DNA of 64,000 nt from Hordeum vulgare subsp. vulgare (taxonomy: Eukaryota; Streptophyta; Magnoliopsida; Poales; Poaceae). A model generated the notes under the pieces. It worked only from the letters and a program-made list of their open reading frames with translations, was not told the DNA's origin and did no database searches. The position numbers were made by a program, and so were the translations under genes. This document shows, piece after piece, positions 37,582-47,847 of the stretch. Location of the stretch: assembly GCF_904849725.1 (NCBI RefSeq), contig NC_058524.1:545665763-545729762 (forward strand). Direction: 5' to 3'. Within the stretch, counting starts at the first letter, position 1. The number at the start of each line of letters is the position of its first letter.

Positions 37582-38139
37582 TGATGGGGTTATAGTCCTA
37601 GGGTAGGGTCATAGGGCTGCCCTATGGGTCCTACCCAAGGACTACCCTTTATAAGGGATAAGGCCCTTAGTCAGTTCCGACTGAATTAAGGACTTCCCAT
37701 CATCCAGTCGGTGACGATTCCTCCAACATCCAATCGGAGATGAGCATTCGGAGCGTATCAAACTTACCGACTGGATTCCACTCTGTACATCGTAACCCCC
37801 CTAGAGGGCAACCGTCGTACATTTCCATGTACCTTTATTAGCATTTAAGACATACGTTACCTGTAACGTATGCAGTTATTCTCCACTACTCCACCCCTGT
37901 GCACCGAACCGTTGTGAAGGGTAGCGCACTCTATATAAGCCGCCCTTCCCCACTAGTGCAGGGGTTAGCAATTCACTGTAATCCATATTCCACTCGACAA
38001 CAAGCTCCCAAGAGCACTGAGACGTAGGGCTTTTACCTCCACCATAGAGGGGCCTGAACTCATACAACCTCGCCGTAGCTAAGGCTCCGCCAATCCTTTC
38101 GTACCCTACACATCTACTGTCAGACTTATACCCACGACA
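37582..38139 (+). repeat. 3' LTR of the Tat element
   Basis: It is 558 bp long, the same length as the 5' LTR, with a TATATAA box at 37933-37939 and CACGACA at the end. About 19 substitutions and no indels separate it from the 5' copy by hand alignment. Confidence 0.95.
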
Positions 38140-38144
38140 TTTTG

Positions 38145-38637
38145 TAAATGGAAAAATCGTCCATGAAAACCTCAACAATCTTTTCACAAAAGTTAGAGAA
38201 TATGGCCATCATACATGTTTGAAAATTAGCAGGTGCATTTATAAACCAAAAGGCATACGTCTATAAGCAAAGGTACCGAAAGGGCAAGTAAAAGTGGTCT
38301 TCTCTTGATCCTCTTTTGATATAGGTATTTGAGAGAAGCTAGAATAACCTTCTAGAAAGCAAAAAAGTGTATGTTTGGATAGTCTTTCTAGCATTTGATC
38401 AATAAAAGGTAGCGGGTAATGATCTTTCCTAGTAGCTTTATTTAATTTTCTGAAAGCAATTACCATTCTATATCCTGTAACAATTCTTTGCGGGATCAAT
38501 TCATCTTTATCATTAGGAACAACGGTAATACCTCCCTTCTTAGGGACACAATGAACGGGACTAAATCATCTACTATCACCAATAGGATAAATTATACCTT
38601 CCTCTAGAAGCTTTAGTATTTCATTTCTTACCACTTC
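38145..38637 (-). pseudogene. Athila RT N-terminal half
   Basis: The minus strand reads EEGIIYPIGDSR, SPVHCVPKKGGITV, ELIPQRIVTGYRMVIAFRKL, the HYPLPFIDQMLERL block, FAYRRMPFGL and, after an in-frame stop, FMDDFSIY at the right edge of the Tat insertion. The frame continues at 25286 with SFDDCLSNL. Stops at the GDSR and PFGL positions, and substitutions at conserved residues (CFLEGYSSF), show decay. Confidence 0.88.
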
Positions 38638-39711
38638 CTACATTTTAGGATGTAATTGTCGTTGGTGATCAACAATTGGTTTAGCATCAGGCTCCATATT
38701 GATTTGGTGCTGACATAGAGTGGGTCTAATGCCCTTAAGATCATCAAGAGTATATCCAAAAGTAAGACGGTGCTTCCTCAGAGTTTTTAAGAATCTCTTT
38801 TCTTCATGTTCTGAAAGGTTAGCACTAATAATAACAGGATATATCTCTTTTTCCTCAAGATAAGCATACTTTAGAGTGTTAGGTAATTGTTTAAGCTCAA
38901 ACACGGGGTCACCCTTGGGTGGAGGAGGATCCCCGAGTATTTCAACAGGTAGGTTGTGTTTTAGAATAGGCTGCTGATCAAAGAAAATCTTATCTATTTC
39001 ATTCCTTTCATTCATATGCATATCATTTTCATGGTCTAGCAAATATTGTTCTAAGGGATTGGTAGGAGTCACAATGATAGAGGCGAGACCAATAATTTCA
39101 TCTTTACTAGGCAATTCTTTGTCATGGGGTTGTCTACGAAATTTAGGGAAACTGAACTCATTAGATGCATCCCCAAAACTTACAGTAACCGTTTCTTTTT
39201 CACAATCAATCTTAGCATTAACAGTATTCAAGAAGGGTCTACCAAATATAATGGGACAAAAATCATCTTGTGGGGAACCAAGAACAAGAAAATCAGTAGG
39301 ATACTTTATTTTCCCACACAAGACTTCAACATCTCTAACAATCCCAATTGGTGAAATAGTATCTCTATTAGCAAGCTTGATGGTAACATCAATTTCCTCT
39401 AATTCGGCTGGTGCAATATCATTCATAATTTTTTGGTATAAGATAAAGGGAGTTGCACCCACACTAGCTCCCACATCACATAAGCCATGGTAACAATGAT
39501 CTCGTATTTTAATAGAAACAACATGCACACCAACAATAGGTCTATGTTTACCCTTAATATCAGGTCTAGCTATGCTAGCGGCTTCATCACAGAAGTGAAT
39601 GCCATGCCCATCAATATTATCAACCAAGAGATCTTTAACCATAGCAATATTAGGTTCAACTTTAATTTGTTCAGGAGGTATAGGTGTTCTAGTACAAGTC
39701 TTACGAACCAC
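38638..39711 (-). pseudogene. Athila retropepsin region
   Basis: This is the longest intact stretch of the host element, 357 codons, and is part of the gag-pol polyprotein. CDVGASVGATPF (about residues 79-90) contains the D-x-G-A-S active-site motif of Athila-type proteases. ILGSPQDDFCPIIFGRPFL-like blocks (LGSPQDD, IIFGRPFLNT) follow. The C-terminal part (GYTLDDLKGI, QHQINMEPDAKPIV) leads into RT. It ends at a TAG (38638) where the polyprotein should continue, so it is a fragment. Confidence 0.85.
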
Positions 39712-40685
39712 AGTTGAAGCTTTAGCATGTTCCTTTATCCTAACAGGAAAGGGTGACTTCTCAATATAAGTAGTAGGAATAACAGGATCAACATTATAAA
39801 TAATAGTTTCTTATTCAACTTTAATATGTTCTACCACTTTAACTTCAATGGGAGGATTATATTTAAACCACTTCTCCTTGGGGAGATCAACATACGTAGG
39901 AAAAGATTCACAAAATGAAGCTACTACCTTAGAGTCAAGTCCATATTTAGTGCTAAAATCACGAAAAGTATCGGTGTCTATAAAGGATTTAACACAATCA
40001 AACTTAAGGCTTATACCTCACTCATTACCTTCACCAAGTTCCCAATCTTCAGAGTTGTGTTTAATTCTTTCCAATAAGGCCCATTTGAATTCAATATCTT
40101 TCTTCATAAAGGAACCAACACAAGAAGTGTTGAGCCTGGATTGATCATTACGAGAGAGCCGAGCATTAAAATTATGAATAATAATTTATCTCGGAAACTC
40201 ATGATTGGGGCATGAATATAACATTGACTTAAGCCTCCCACAATCTTGAGCGATTATTTCTCCTACAAGAGGCCAAAAATTATAAATATAATTCCGATCA
40301 CGATGAACCAGATGCATAGGATAAAACTTGTGATGAAATTCCATTTTCAATCGGTTCTTGTTCCATGGTCGAATATCATCACATAGCCTATACCATGTCA
40401 ACGCCTTTTCCTTCAAAGATAAAGGAAAGACCTTATTCTTGACATCATCCTCGTCCAGACCTGCAAGCTTAAATAATCCACAAACTTCATCCACATAGAT
40501 TAGGTGCAAATTAGTATGTAGTGTTCCATCTCCTGCATAAGGATTAGCTAGCAATTTTCTATCGTACCCGAAGGAATTTCATAATAAATATTTTCAGTAG
40601 GTGCAGCAGGTTGAGGAGCATAACTTTGTGCTTCCGGTCGGGGTGAAGATACCTCGAACAAGCCCCTCAAAGGATTATTTTCCAT
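39712..40685 (-). pseudogene. Athila gag remnant
   Basis: The probable ATG is at 40683-40685 (MENNPLRGLFEV). A stop and frame change follow near 40555. The frame 40554-40186 then has the retrotransposon-gag pattern (VCGLFKLAGLDEDDVK, FPLSLKEKALTWYRLCD, NRLKMEFHHKFYP). The remaining 470 bp up to the protease region carry broken frames with no motif that I can name. The protein would form the particle shell. Confidence 0.75.
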
Positions 40686-40761
40686 AGTGACAGGTGAAAG
40701 TAAATTTCAGCACAGTATATAAATTTTTCCTTACCAAATTTCACTTACCAAAGGCTCTTCA

Positions 40762-40779
40762 CTCCCGGCAACGGTGCCA
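40762..40779 (-). promoter_or_regulatory. Primer binding site, tRNA-Asp type
   Basis: The minus strand reads TGGCACCGTTGCCGGGAG. This is complementary, with small changes, to the 3' end of plant tRNA-Asp (CCCCGGCAACGGCGCCA). It lies 11 bp after the LTR end. Use of tRNA-Asp is characteristic of Athila-type elements. Confidence 0.75.
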
Positions 40780-40790
40780 GAAAAGAGTCT

Positions 40791-42316
40791 TGATGACCCA
40801 CAAGTGTAGGGGATCTATCCTAGTTCTTTTGATAAGTAAGAGTGTCGAACCCAACGAGGAGCATAAGGAAATGACAAGCGGTTTTTAGTAAGGTATTCTC
40901 TGCAAGCACTGAAATTATCGGTAAGATATAGTTTTGTGATAAGGTAATTCATAACGGGTAGCAAGTAACAAATGTAACAATGGTGCAGCAAGGTGGCCCA
41001 ATCCTTTTTGTAGCAAAGGACAAGACTAGACAAACTCCTATGTAAGGAAAAGCGCTCCCGAGGACACATGGGGATTTATGTCAAGCTAGTTTTCATCATG
41101 CTCATATGATTTGCGTTCGTTACTTTGATAATTTGATATGTGGGTGTACCGGTGCTTGGGTGCTGCCCTTACTTGGACAAACATACCACTTATGATTAAC
41201 CTCTCTCACAAGCATCCGCAACTACGAAAGAAGAATTAAGATAAATCTAAACATAGAATTAAACATATGGATCCAAATCAGCCCCTTACGAAGCAACGCA
41301 TAAACTAGGGTTTAAGCTTCAGTCACTCTAGCAACCCATCATCTACTTATTACTTCCCAATGCCTTCCTCTAGGCCCAAATACTGGTGAAGTGCCATGTA
41401 GTCGACATTCACATGACACCACTAGAGGAGAGACAACATATATCTTATCAAAATATCGAACGAATACCAAAATCACATGATTACTTATAACAAGACTTAT
41501 CCCATGTCCTCGGGAACAAACGTAACTACTCACAAAGCATATTTATGTTTATGATCAGTTGCGTATTAATAATAATTAAGGATCTGGACATACAATCTTC
41601 CACCAAATAAACCAACTAGCATCAACTACAAGGAGTAATCAGCACTACTAGCAACCCATAGGTACCAATCTGAGGTTTGAGACAAAGATTGGATACAAGA
41701 GATGAACTATGGTCTGGAGAGGTGGTGGTGTTGATGAAGATGCTGATGGAGATTGACCCCCTCTCAATGAGAGGATCATTGGTGATGATGATGGCTTCGA
41801 TTTCCCCTCTCCGGGAGGGAAGTTTCCCCGACGGAATAGCTCCGTCGGAGCTCTAGATTGGTTCTGTCAAAGTCCCGCCTCGAGACGGCGGCGCCTCGTC
41901 CCGAAAGGTCTAATATGATTTATTTTTTCTAGATCAAAACCCTTCATATAGGAGAAGATGGGCACCGGAGGCTTGCCAGGGGGCCCACAAGCATGTAGGG
42001 CGCGACTTGGGGGTAGGCCGTGCCCCCTGGCTTGTGACCTCTTGGTGGGTTTCCTCCGGTATTTCTTTCGCCCATTATTTTTTTTATATTCCAAAACAAT
42101 TCTCCGTAATTTTTCAGGACTTTTGGAGTTGTGCAGAATAGGTCTATAAATTTGCTCCTTTTCCAGTCCAGAATTCCAACTGTCGGCATTCTCCCTCTTC
42201 ATGTAAATCTTGTAAAATAAGAGAGGAAGGGCATAAGTATTGTACCATAATGTGTATTAACAGCCCCTAATGCAATAAATATTGATATAAAAGCATGATG
42301 CAAAATGGACTTATCA
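40791..42316 (-). repeat. 5' LTR of the Athila element, 1526 bp
   Basis: The minus strand reads TGATAAGTCCATTTTGC at 42316 through to GTGGGTCATCA at 40791. The left boundary is fixed by the primer site, the right by the resumption of Copia coding sequence at 42317. No open frame in it is convincing. The partner LTR is outside the window. Confidence 0.8.
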
Positions 42317-43199
42317 GCCGCATTTACCTTTCCCGTCATGTTACCTTTGACGAGCAGACTTTCCCCTTTGCCATGCTCGCCACGCCGCAGGCCACGACCG
42401 CCCCGGCCACACCAGATTCCCAACCACATTTGGCACATCACTATGTCCCACCTACCTCGTACTGCCCCCGCTGGCTGCTGCGGGACCCCGCACCCATCGG
42501 TTGCACGCCAGCCCGAGCACCTCCCATCCATGCGCCAGCCTGCGTGCCCACTACTCATCTACCGTGGCCTCCACTCACCGGGTCTCGTGCGCCCACCACC
42601 ACTCCCGCGCCGCCACCTGCCCCATGCGCATCTCTCCCCTGTTTCAGTTGCTACCCCACGCTAGGCATCTATACCCCCTCCCACGCCGCTACTACACCAG
42701 CGCCCGCAACATCGCCTGCTCCCGTTTCACCACCCGCTAGTCCCACGTTACCAACTCTGACTTAGCTACCCCAGCGTGCAGTTCCGGTCTAGCCGCTGAC
42801 CAACCTTCACACCATGCACACCTGAGCCAACTCAGGATTTTTCTTGCCTAAGCATCACGTCAATCTCACCGTGTCTACCATCAGCCCCAACCCTTCCTCC
42901 TATCGCACTGCGCTCAAGGATCAGAACTCGGCCGCTGCCATGCTTGAGGAATATGATGCATTGTTGTGGAATGACACTTGGTCCTTGGTTTCTTGTCCTA
43001 CAGGTGCTAATGTGGTGAGCGGCAAGTGGATCTTTCGACACAAGTTCAACACCGACGACACACTGGCTCAGTCCAAGGCATAGTGGGTGTTGCGCGTCTT
43101 CACACAACAGGCGGACACTGATTACGACAAGACATTCAGTCTCGTCATGAAACCCACCATGATCCGCGTCGTCCTCGCCCTCGCCACTGGCGGCTAAAA
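42317..43199 (+). pseudogene. Copia polyprotein fragment (connector and RT start)
   Basis: It begins IYLSRHVTFDEQTFPFA, the junction typical between Copia integrase and RT. A proline/threonine-rich linker follows (42390-42770). RT then starts with AAAMLEEYDALLWNDTWSLV, NVVSGKWIFRHKFN and TDYDKTFSLVMKP. An in-frame TAG at 43081-43083 and another stop at about 43197 break it. It is cut on the left by the Athila LTR and on the right near the LTR of the next element. Its own LTRs are not in the window. Confidence 0.8.
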
Positions 43200-43219
43200 G
43201 CACAATTCCTCCCTAGGGT

Positions 43220-44710
43220 AGTTTTGATAATTGATCACAACATATTCATCATTAGACTAATATGTTTATCCAAGTATATTTCAGAAATGTTCAAAAGATG
43301 CTTTGGCTAAAGGCTTATGTGGAGATGCCCCTTTGATGAAACAAAGGAATAAGATTGGCCCAAGCTTCAAGCTAGAAGACTCTTCATTTTATATTTGTGA
43401 GAAATCACTCTTGAGTCCATAGGAAAGCCAATACTATTAAAAGGGGGTGAGGTATTAAAATGAACTGGTTGCTCAAGTGCTCTAAGTTAGCCACCAAAGT
43501 ACTCAGTCATTTTTCCCCACATAACCATTTTGTCCAAAACCACATATTCAAAATCGGTGCCACCAAGTTTTCCATTTCATCCTCACCGAGTTTGATCTCA
43601 CACAAAACCCTAGGCATTCGCACCAAATCGATGCAACCGAAACCATATAGGTGCTACGGAGTTTGGGTGACCAACTTGTGGTTGGCTCGGTACAGAAAAT
43701 CGGAATATCCGAGTTTGAGTATCGGTGTCACTGAGTTTGTTCATCTGGCCATTAGTCCCTTTTTCGGTGCCACCAGGTTGAGTATTTCAGTCCCACCGAG
43801 ATTCAAAAGTTGTTGCCTTTAGTACAAGTTGGTATCACCGAGTTGATGACTTCGGTGTCATCGAGTTTGCCAGTTTTGGTGTAAATGTTCGATTTTGTGT
43901 GCTGCCTATATATACCCCTTCACCCACCTCTCATTCATGGGAGAAGCACTCAGAACATACACTTTATTGCCAGATCCATTATTCTCTGAGAGCGACCTAC
44001 TCATGTGTTGAGACCAAGATATTCCATTCCAATCATTTGAAACTTGATCTCTAGCCTCCCCAAGTTGCTTTCCACCAAATCAATCTCTACTACCTATACC
44101 TATTATGTGAGAAAGTGATTTTCTGTTGAGGATACTATCTTTAGAAGCACAAGAGAAAGGAGTTCATTGTTCTACCACATCTATTACCTTTTGGAGGGTG
44201 ATGCCTCCTAGATTGGTTAGGTGTCTCTTAGGAGCCTCCTACTTCGTGTTGTGGAGTGGAACCAAGATGTTTGTAAGGGCAAGGAGATCGCCTACTTCGT
44301 GGAGATCTACCGTGAGTAAGGCTAGTCCTTCGTGGACGGAAGCCAGGGTGGAATAGAGAAGGCTGCTTCTTCGTGGACCCTTCTTGGGTGGAGCCCTCCA
44401 TGGACTCTCGCAGTCGTTCCCTCCGTGGGTTGAAGTCTCCACTAACATGGGCGTACGATAGCGCCACCTATCGTAACATGCCAAAAATCTCCATGTCAAC
44501 CTCATGTGTTTGATCTCCCTACCTTACTCCTTTACTTTACACTTGCATGTTTTACTTTCCGCTTCTACACTCTTAGAACTGCATGTGTAGGGTGTACTTG
44601 ACTTGCCTTAACGGAGAAAACTGCCCCTCAACTAAAATTTGGAAAAGGCTTAGTTTTTATCTTGGCAAGTAGTCTAATCACCCCCCTCTAGACATACTTT
44701 CGATCCTACG
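43220..44710 (+). repeat. 5' LTR of the Maximus-like element
   Basis: It starts around TTTTGATAATTGATCACAACA (exact first base uncertain) and ends at CGATCCTACG, with CG in place of the usual CA, two bases before the primer site. It contains variants of CGGTGNCACCGAGTT in both strands (43560-43880) and a TATATATA box at 43907-43914. Confidence 0.65.
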
Positions 44711-44712
44711 AG

Positions 44713-44724
44713 TGGTATCAGAGC
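44713..44724 (+). promoter_or_regulatory. Primer binding site, initiator tRNA-Met type
   Basis: TGGTATCAGAGC is the classic Copia primer site. It lies just after the LTR end and about 40 bp before the gag ATG at 44764. Confidence 0.88.
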
Positions 44725-45990
44725 TTTGGTCTTCATTGCATTGGTTTCACAACCTAGGAGAGTATGGCGTCTAGTGAGGAAATTAACACCATAGAGTTCC
44801 ATATTTCGATAGCACTAATTTTGCTAGTTGGAAGCATAACATGAAAATGCATATTCTTGGCTTTAATCCTCACGTTTGGGATGTTATCCATGTTGGTGTG
44901 CAAGGTGATTTATTTGGAGAAGGGCATGAACGGATCGTGATGCGACAGCCGATGAACTGAAGATGTTGCAACTCAAAGCACAAGCCTGCGACATAATCTT
45001 CAACTGTCTATGCCCCGAAGAATTCAACAAAATCAGCCGCCTGGAGAATGCAAAAGAAATTTGGGATACTTTGATTGATATGCACTAAGTTACTGATTCT
45101 ATCAGAGAATCTAAGTTGGATGTGCTTCAAAGTCATCTTGACAAGTTCAAGATGAAGGATGGTGAAGGTGTCACTTAAATGTACTCTAGGCTAGCTCTCA
45201 TCACCAATTAGATTGCCGGCTTAGGAAGCAAAGAGATGACCGACAAATTCATCATCAAGAAGATAATAAGAGCTCTTGATGGAAAGTATGACACTGTGTG
45301 CACATTGACGCAAATGATACCAAACTACAAAGACAAAGACAACTGAAGTCATTGGTAGGATTGTTGCTCATGAGATGTCACTCAAGGACAAAGATGAGCT
45401 GCACAACAAGTCAAGCGGTGCTTACAAAGCTTCATGTGATGATCCTGCTACTTCAAAGGACAATCTTGTCACTGATGAAGAGATAAGCCTCATGGTCAGA
45501 AAATTCAACAAGTTCTACAAGAGTAGAGGCAAAGAGAGAAGCTCAAGCTTAAGACACGATGAGAATCATTCGTTCAGTCATGACCAAAACTGCTACAACT
45601 GTGGGAAGCCCAAACACTACTCCAATGAGTCCTTGTCTCCCTACAAACAAAGGGAAGAGTCACCTCGAAGATGAAGCTCAAAAGACGCGTCACCTCACAA
45701 AGAGAGAAGGAGTAGAGACGATTATTATGAACAAAGACACTCACGAAGAGGGAAGGAATCAGAGAAGAAGGACAAATACACCAAGAGAAGCTCAAGAAGA
45801 AGACATCAAGCTCTTGTTGGTGAATGGGTCTCTGGCTCCGAGTCGGATAACCAATCCGAGAGAAGCTACCACTCCAACTCCGATTATAGTCAAGATGAAG
45901 GTGTTGTCGGCATTGCACTTATTTGCTCCAACTCCTACGACTTATTTGATTCACCAAATGAAGGATTTGGAAACTGCTTCATGGCTAAAG

Positions 45991-46530
45991 TGTAACGCCC
46001 CAGACACACCAGCCGGCTATCGTTACTCCTTGCGGGATCTAGACTAGCCCCACATATCAATATTAGTCTTTTATGCGTACTTTGTCCTCACTCATGCGCA
46101 CCAGGGATCAACTTCCCGGTCGGTCACCCATCCTAGAACTACTCCAAGCCAAGCGCGCTTAACCTAGGAGTTCTATTCGAATGGGCTCCCGGAAAAGTAG
46201 GAATTCCTTATTGATATGAGTAGTTTATCATCCCTAATAAGCCAGGCTATCACATACACCACAACTCAGAGGAACCGACGTCCTTGTCGGGCCACAGGAG
46301 CGTTCCCTCATGGCACAAACGTATGTGCATCCAGTCCAGTACATGTGACATGTCGTGTGCCACGACGGGTCACAAACGTCATGAACAACATGACCGGACA
46401 CATATCCGCAAACATCCGTGTAACCGCGAGGGTCGGCTCTCATACCAACTTGTAACACCCAAGATGTGGTCCTATCCTTGTTTTGGCGTGAGGGCCTCAA
46501 CAGGGATAGGATTGCATCTTGGGCATTTCA
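45991..46530 (-). mobile_element. 540-bp Cassandra-like insert with 5S rRNA-like core, TSD taaag
   Basis: TAAAG flanks it (45986-45990 and 46531-46535), and removing it restores the gag reading AK/GPKVSHP. It starts TG (TGTAACGCCCC) and ends CA (GCATTTCA). The minus strand of about 46107-46175 is 5S-rRNA-like, with GTTAAGCGCGCTTGGC, GAGTAGTTCTAGGATGGGTGACC and GGGAAGT. The Cassandra TRIM family is known to carry 5S sequence in its LTR. A tRNA-Met-like primer site (minus TTGGTATGAGAGCCGA) ends at 46433. The right 80 bp (46451-46530) share only the TGTAAC-CCC edge with the left part and lack the 5S core, so the two LTRs are not equal. Confidence 0.7.
46454..46529. repeat. Imperfect palindrome with 20-bp arms
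   Basis: CCCAAGATGTGGTCCTATCC and GGATAGGATTGCATCTTGGG are reverse complements apart from three adjacent positions, around a loop of about 27 bases. The palindrome occupies nearly all of the right terminal 80 bp of the Cassandra-like insert. Confidence 0.7.
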
Positions 46531-47847
46531 TAAAGGCCCCAAGGTATCACACCCTGAGTATCTTGATTTCAATAGTGATGAAGATGACTTGTTACGTGAA
46601 GATGACTTGCTCTTTAATAAAACTAGTGATTGCACTAAAAATGAACTTGCTAATTATCATGCTAGTCAAGATAAATCGAATGATGATGATTAGAAAGAGA
46701 GTAAACGAATAACTGAAGAATTAAACACTCTTAAGTTAGCTAATGAAAGTACTCTAGAAGATCATAGAGAGCTTGCAAGAACTCATGAAACGCTAGGCTT
46801 CGAGAAGCTCAATTTGGAGCAAGAGCATGAGTTCGTAAAAGCGATCAATGACAATCTTCGAAAGAAGAGTTCTTCTTATCTAGCCAAATGATTACTATTA
46901 TCTATTTTTGTTCCACAAGTTAAACCTAAGAACACTAGTAACAAAGGAAAGAAAGTTTATTCATCTAGTAACAACCATGCTAAGCTAAATCTAATGATGT
47001 TGTTGCTAGTAGCTCTATTGATTCCATTGATGATTCTCTTAGCCAAGTTACACTTGAGCAAGAAAACAACTTATTGAACGGGATTATAGAGAGAGGTGTC
47101 TTGAAGAGTCTTGCCAGAAGTAAGCAATTGTAGGAAATTGTGCACAAGCAAGGAGGACATCGGAAGAAACAAGGTGTTGGCTACTTCGACGTCAATGGAG
47201 ATGATTGGGAAGAAGGTCCATATCCCATTCCTATGTTTGTTACTCGAGAGGAGAAGTATGATCCTACTCCTCCCAAGGAAACAAGCACACAAGATGACCT
47301 TCTACCACAAGACCACTAGGGCAAGGGAAAGCTTCAATAAGACATTTACTTATTTGAAGAGGAACCCCAAGTCAAGGTCAAGTGGATTCCCAAGGACACT
47401 TTTAGCACTACCTCATCTAGAGTTACCACAACTCCAAGGATCCCCATCAAGTTGATGTGGATTCCCAAGAGGAAGAACTAGAAAGTACTTGAGGGGTGAT
47501 CCTGCCAATGAAACACTCTCATTCATTTTGGCAAGAACTATATGCAATCAATGTCAACCGTATGCATTAGTTCAAGGTAAGCAAGGAACAAGGTAATTGA
47601 TGCATCTTTGGACATCATCCCATTTGTGCTTCACTCCACGTCCATAGATATTCTTGCATATGTTCCTCGTGCTTTGGGACTAACCCATGTAGGTGAGAAA
47701 AGTAAGAAACAACAAGGATTGCTCCCAACTCAAGTTGATCTTCATCAACATTGAGCATCCACCACTACTTCACCTACTTGAAGTCTTCTATGATAAAACC
47801 CAAGATTAGTTTGTCCCTATTAGGGGGATGTCATATCAAGGGGTAGT

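Larger units (their letters stand above)
25292..38139 (+). mobile_element. Complete Tat-type Ty3/Gypsy element, 12.85 kb, TSD ttttg
   Basis: Two 558-bp LTRs (25292-25849 and 37582-38139) and TTTTG duplications (25287-25291 and 38140-38144) delimit it. The order is LTR, primer site, gag-protease-RT-RNase H-second RNase H-integrase, a tandem-repeat spacer, an antisense intron-containing gene, polypurine tract, LTR. A second, plant-type RNase H after the normal one and an antisense ORF are known features of the Tat lineage. It interrupts the Athila RT just after its FMDDF catalytic box. By hand count the LTRs differ at about 19 of 558 positions, all substitutions. Confidence 0.93.
22314..42316 (-). 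mobile_element. Athila-type Ty3/Gypsy element, host of the nested stack
   Basis: The element reads right to left: 5' LTR (40791-42316), tRNA-Asp-type primer site, gag, protease, reverse transcriptase, RNase H, and the zinc-binding start of integrase. The rest of integrase and the 3' LTR lie left of the window, beyond the Copia LTR and CACTA inserted at 22313. Two further insertions split it: a solo LTR at 22849-24502 and a Tat element at 25292-38139. Its own right flank, GCCGC (42317-42321), would be the target duplication. Assignment to the Athila lineage rests on the RT/protease motifs and the tRNA-Asp primer site; I do not assign a family name. Confidence 0.8.
44764..47840 (+). pseudogene. 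Maximus-like gag and downstream region, heavily decayed
   Basis: In shifting frames from the ATG at 44764: NFASWKHNMKMHILGFNPHV-type capsid sequence, ACDIIFNCLCPEEFNKI, KEIWDTL, SKLDVLQSHLDKFKM, ISLMVRKFNKFYKSR, then the zinc knuckle CYNCGKPKHYSNES (45590-45630) and a basic/acidic tail. After the 540-bp insert the frame resumes with GPKVSHPEYLDF and a coiled-coil-like region (46600-46880). Beyond 46900 only scattered similarity remains. It has many stops and at least four frame changes. It would have formed the virus-like particle coat. Confidence 0.75.
43220..47847 (+). mobile_element. SIRE/Maximus-like Copia element, 5' half
   Basis: It consists of an LTR (about 43220-44710), a tRNA-Met-type primer site and a decayed gag region, cut off at 47847 by the next Copia element. 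The LTR phrase CGGTGTCACCGAGTTTG, repeated in variants, and the gag zinc knuckle CYNCGKPKHYSNES fit the Maximus/SIRE group as I know it. RT and the 3' LTR are not in the window. Confidence 0.7.

Noticed and set aside
42295..42765. A complete 156-codon host gene
   Set aside because: Its start lies in the Athila LTR, and its body is the Copia integrase-RT linker followed by RT.
46107..46195. A genuine 5S rRNA gene on the minus strand
   Set aside because: Only the central part matches. Both ends and many positions differ, and the segment is inside a small retroelement with its own target duplication.
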